Source: Glaciecola sp028401415
GTDB taxonomy: Bacteria > Pseudomonadota > Gammaproteobacteria > Enterobacterales > Alteromonadaceae
Direction of reading: 5' to 3'
NCBI RefSeq assembly: GCF_028401415.2
Contig: NZ_CP171821.2
Span: 620,001-684,000 of the forward strand
DNA length: 64,000 nucleotides
Every line of letters starts with the position of its first letter. Positions within the stretch are counted from its first letter, which is position 1. The position numbers and the translations under genes were made by a program. Shown here in pieces: positions 62,384-64,000 of this stretch. Under the pieces are notes generated by a model, which saw only the letters and a program-made list of their open reading frames with translations, was not told the origin of the DNA and did not search any database.

Positions 62384-64000
62384 TCAATCCTTAGGTGGAG
62401 GCGCTGCCAGCACTTCTCGATTTCCGTTGTGACCTGCAGAACTTATGACGCCGTCTAACTCCATTTGTTCAACAATGCGCGCTGCACGGTTGTAACCAAT
62501 CCGGAACTTGCGTTGGATACTGGAAACCGATACCTTGCGCGTTTCAGTTACGAAAGCGATCGCTTCATCGTGGAAGGCATCGTATTCTTCACCGCTTGAT
62601 GATTCACCTTGCTCACCCGGCAACAACACTTCTGCACCCATCTCACCATTAAGAATTTCATCGATATAATCGGGTTCACCACGTGCTTTCCAGTCGGCCA
62701 CCACAGCGTGTACCTCGTGATCATCCACAAATGCACCGTGAACACGTGTGGTAATGCTGGTACCCGGAGGGTTATATAGCATATCGCCCATGCCTAATAG
62801 CGACTCTGCACCTTGCTGATCTAAAATAGTACGAGAGTCAATTTTACTCGACACTTGAAACGCAATCCGAGTCGGAATATTGGCTTTTATCAAGCCAGTA
62901 ATAACGTCTACAGATGGTCGCTGAGTGGCCAAAATAAGGTGGATACCGGCAGCTCTTGCCTTTTGTGCAATACGGGCAATTAACTCTTCTACCTTTTTAC
63001 CCACAATCATCATCATATCGGCGAATTCATCGACAATCACGACAATAGACGGGAGTTTTTCAAGCGCAGGCGCAGACTCTTCCATACTCTGACTCGGCTG
63101 CCAAAGCGGGTCGAGAATATCTTCACCGTTGGCTTTAGCTTGTGCAATTTTTTTGTTATAGCCTTTTAAATTTCTTACGCCCAATGCAGACATCAATCGA
63201 TAGCGGCGCTCCATCTCGCCTACACACCACCTTAGTGCGTTAGAAGCTTCCTTCATGTCGGTAACCACTTCGGCAAGCAAATGGGGAATGCCTTCATATA
63301 CCGAAAGCTCCAGCATTTTAGGGTCAATCATAATCAAGCGCACATCTTCAGGCGTTGATTTGTAAAGCAGGCTCAAAATCATCACGTTTACGCCTACTGA
63401 CTTACCCGAACCGGTTGTACCAGCCACCAGCAAATGCGGCATCTTCGCCAAGTCTACGACAACTGGATTCCCCGAAATATCGGCTCCAAGAACCATGGTC
63501 AGTGGTGAATCATCGCTTTGAAAGGCATCACAAGCAATAACTTCACTCAAGCGCACCATTTCACGATGTTTGTTAGGTAACTCAAGCCCAATAACCGATT
63601 TTCCCGGTATGACTTCTACGACCCGAACAGAGATAGCGGACATAGCGCGCGCTAAGTCTTTGGCGAGGCCGGTAATACGGCTAACTTTCACACCAGGCGC
63701 AAGGTCAAGCTCAAATCTTGTAATCACTGGACCAGGTAAAACATCTACTACTTCTGCTTGAATGTTAAAGTCTGCTAATTTTGCTTCCAATAATCTCGAA
63801 ACCTGATCGAGCTCCTCTTGAGAAATTGGATTTTCACGTTTATTGGCCCGCTCTAGTAAGTCAAACGAAGGCATTGGCCCAATGCTTTGCTCAACAGCAC
63901 TTGCACTTTGCTTACTGGGACTTAGCGGCTGCTTTTTACCTTTTGTACTAGTTGGAGCTGCCGTTTTCTGGGTGTTTGGTGGCGCGTCATCAGTATCTGT
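62384..64000 (-). CDS. ftsK: DNA translocase FtsK (N-terminus outside window)
   Basis: Cell-division DNA pump; 538 residues seen, open to the right edge. The Pro/Gln/Ser-rich linker (residues just inside the edge) leads to alpha/beta motor domain: Walker A GTTGSGKSVGVNV, Walker B IVVIVDEFADMM, LILATQRPSVDVITGLIKAN, and a gamma winged helix (VSVSSIQRKFRIGYNRAARI) that reads KOPS. The membrane part is outside the window. Confidence 0.95.
   Translation of the reverse strand, partial: TDTDDAPPNTQKTAAPTSTKGKKQPLSPSKQSASAVEQSIGPMPSFDLLERANKRENPISQEELDQVSRLLEAKLADFNIQAEVVDVLPGPVITRFELDLAPGVKVSRITGLAKDLARAMSAISVRVVEVIPGKSVIGLELPNKHREMVRLSEVIACDAFQSDDSPLTMVLGADISGNPVVVDLAKMPHLLVAGTTGSGKSVGVNVMILSLLYKSTPEDVRLIMIDPKMLELSVYEGIPHLLAEVVTDMKEASNALRWCVGEMERRYRLMSALGVRNLKGYNKKIAQAKANGEDILDPLWQPSQSMEESAPALEKLPSIVVIVDEFADMMMIVGKKVEELIARIAQKARAAGIHLILATQRPSVDVITGLIKANIPTRIAFQVSSKIDSRTILDQQGAESLLGMGDMLYNPPGTSITTRVHGAFVDDHEVHAVVADWKARGEPDYIDEILNGEMGAEVLLPGEQGESSSGEEYDAFHDEAIAFVTETRKVSVSSIQRKFRIGYNRAARIVEQMELDGVISSAGHNGNREVLAAPPPKD

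Overview
The window is chromosomal DNA of a marine gammaproteobacterium, most likely Alteromonadales (Alteromonadaceae-like). I infer this from the gene orders ftsK-lolA-rarA-crcB-serS, tusDCBE, uvrY-uvrC-pgsA-tRNAs, ccoNOQP-ccoHIS-fnr-uspE-ttcA and mipA-DUF3019-rstAB, and from the polysaccharide-degrading and sulfate-handling genes. No search was run; every family name is my reading of the sequence.

Layout. 1-4.5 kb: 3' part of a beta-propeller lipoprotein gene, then a MipA/DUF3019/response-regulator/histidine-kinase operon. 4.7-8.2 kb: a soluble four-PAS chemotaxis-type transducer and a secreted apiosidase-like glycosidase. 8.4-13.5 kb: an AT-rich accessory patch with a hypothetical protein, an OLD-like ATPase/TOPRIM protein (a possible defence pair), a decayed IS3-family element and a broken glutaredoxin-MauE gene. 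13.5-20.6 kb: a CusCBA-type copper/silver efflux operon, a Cys/Met-rich small protein and a lipoprotein c-type cytochrome. 20.8-26.5 kb: a Baeyer-Villiger-type monooxygenase overlapping an alpha/beta hydrolase gene, a CPA2 antiporter and two complementary bacterioferritin subunits. 27.2-38.4 kb: the cbb3 oxidase structural and assembly genes, fnr, uspE, ttcA and rssA. 38.4-41.4 kb: a DUF2987 protein, a Bax-like glucosaminidase, a membrane protein and a LysE-type exporter. 41.5-45.6 kb: an alpha-L-fucosidase gene split by a complete 2650-bp IS66 element with a perfect 8-bp target duplication. 45.8-51.9 kb: accessory genes (glycosyltransferase-sulfotransferase fusion, two tandem secreted paralogues, a lipoprotein). 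52.0-64 kb: core genes (tRNA-Leu, -Cys, -Gly, pgsA, uvrC, uvrY, tRNA-Ser, yccA, tusDCBE, serS, crcB, rarA, lolA, ftsK).

How the parts connect. The encoded Fnr keeps all four iron-sulfur cysteines at E. coli spacing and the E..SR recognition residues. FNR-type boxes lie ahead of ccoN (one mismatch), between the cytochrome and monooxygenase genes (perfect), and upstream of a secreted paralogue gene (perfect). This suggests one oxygen-responsive regulon joining the high-affinity oxidase, a small c-type cytochrome and possibly an unknown secreted protein. The copper efflux operon and the copper-dependent cbb3 oxidase with its CcoI ATPase give the window a copper theme. The least understood parts are the ATPase pair, the secreted tandem paralogues, the glycosyltransferase-sulfotransferase fusion and the IS66 passenger gene. 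I saw no CRISPR array, rRNA gene or prophage.
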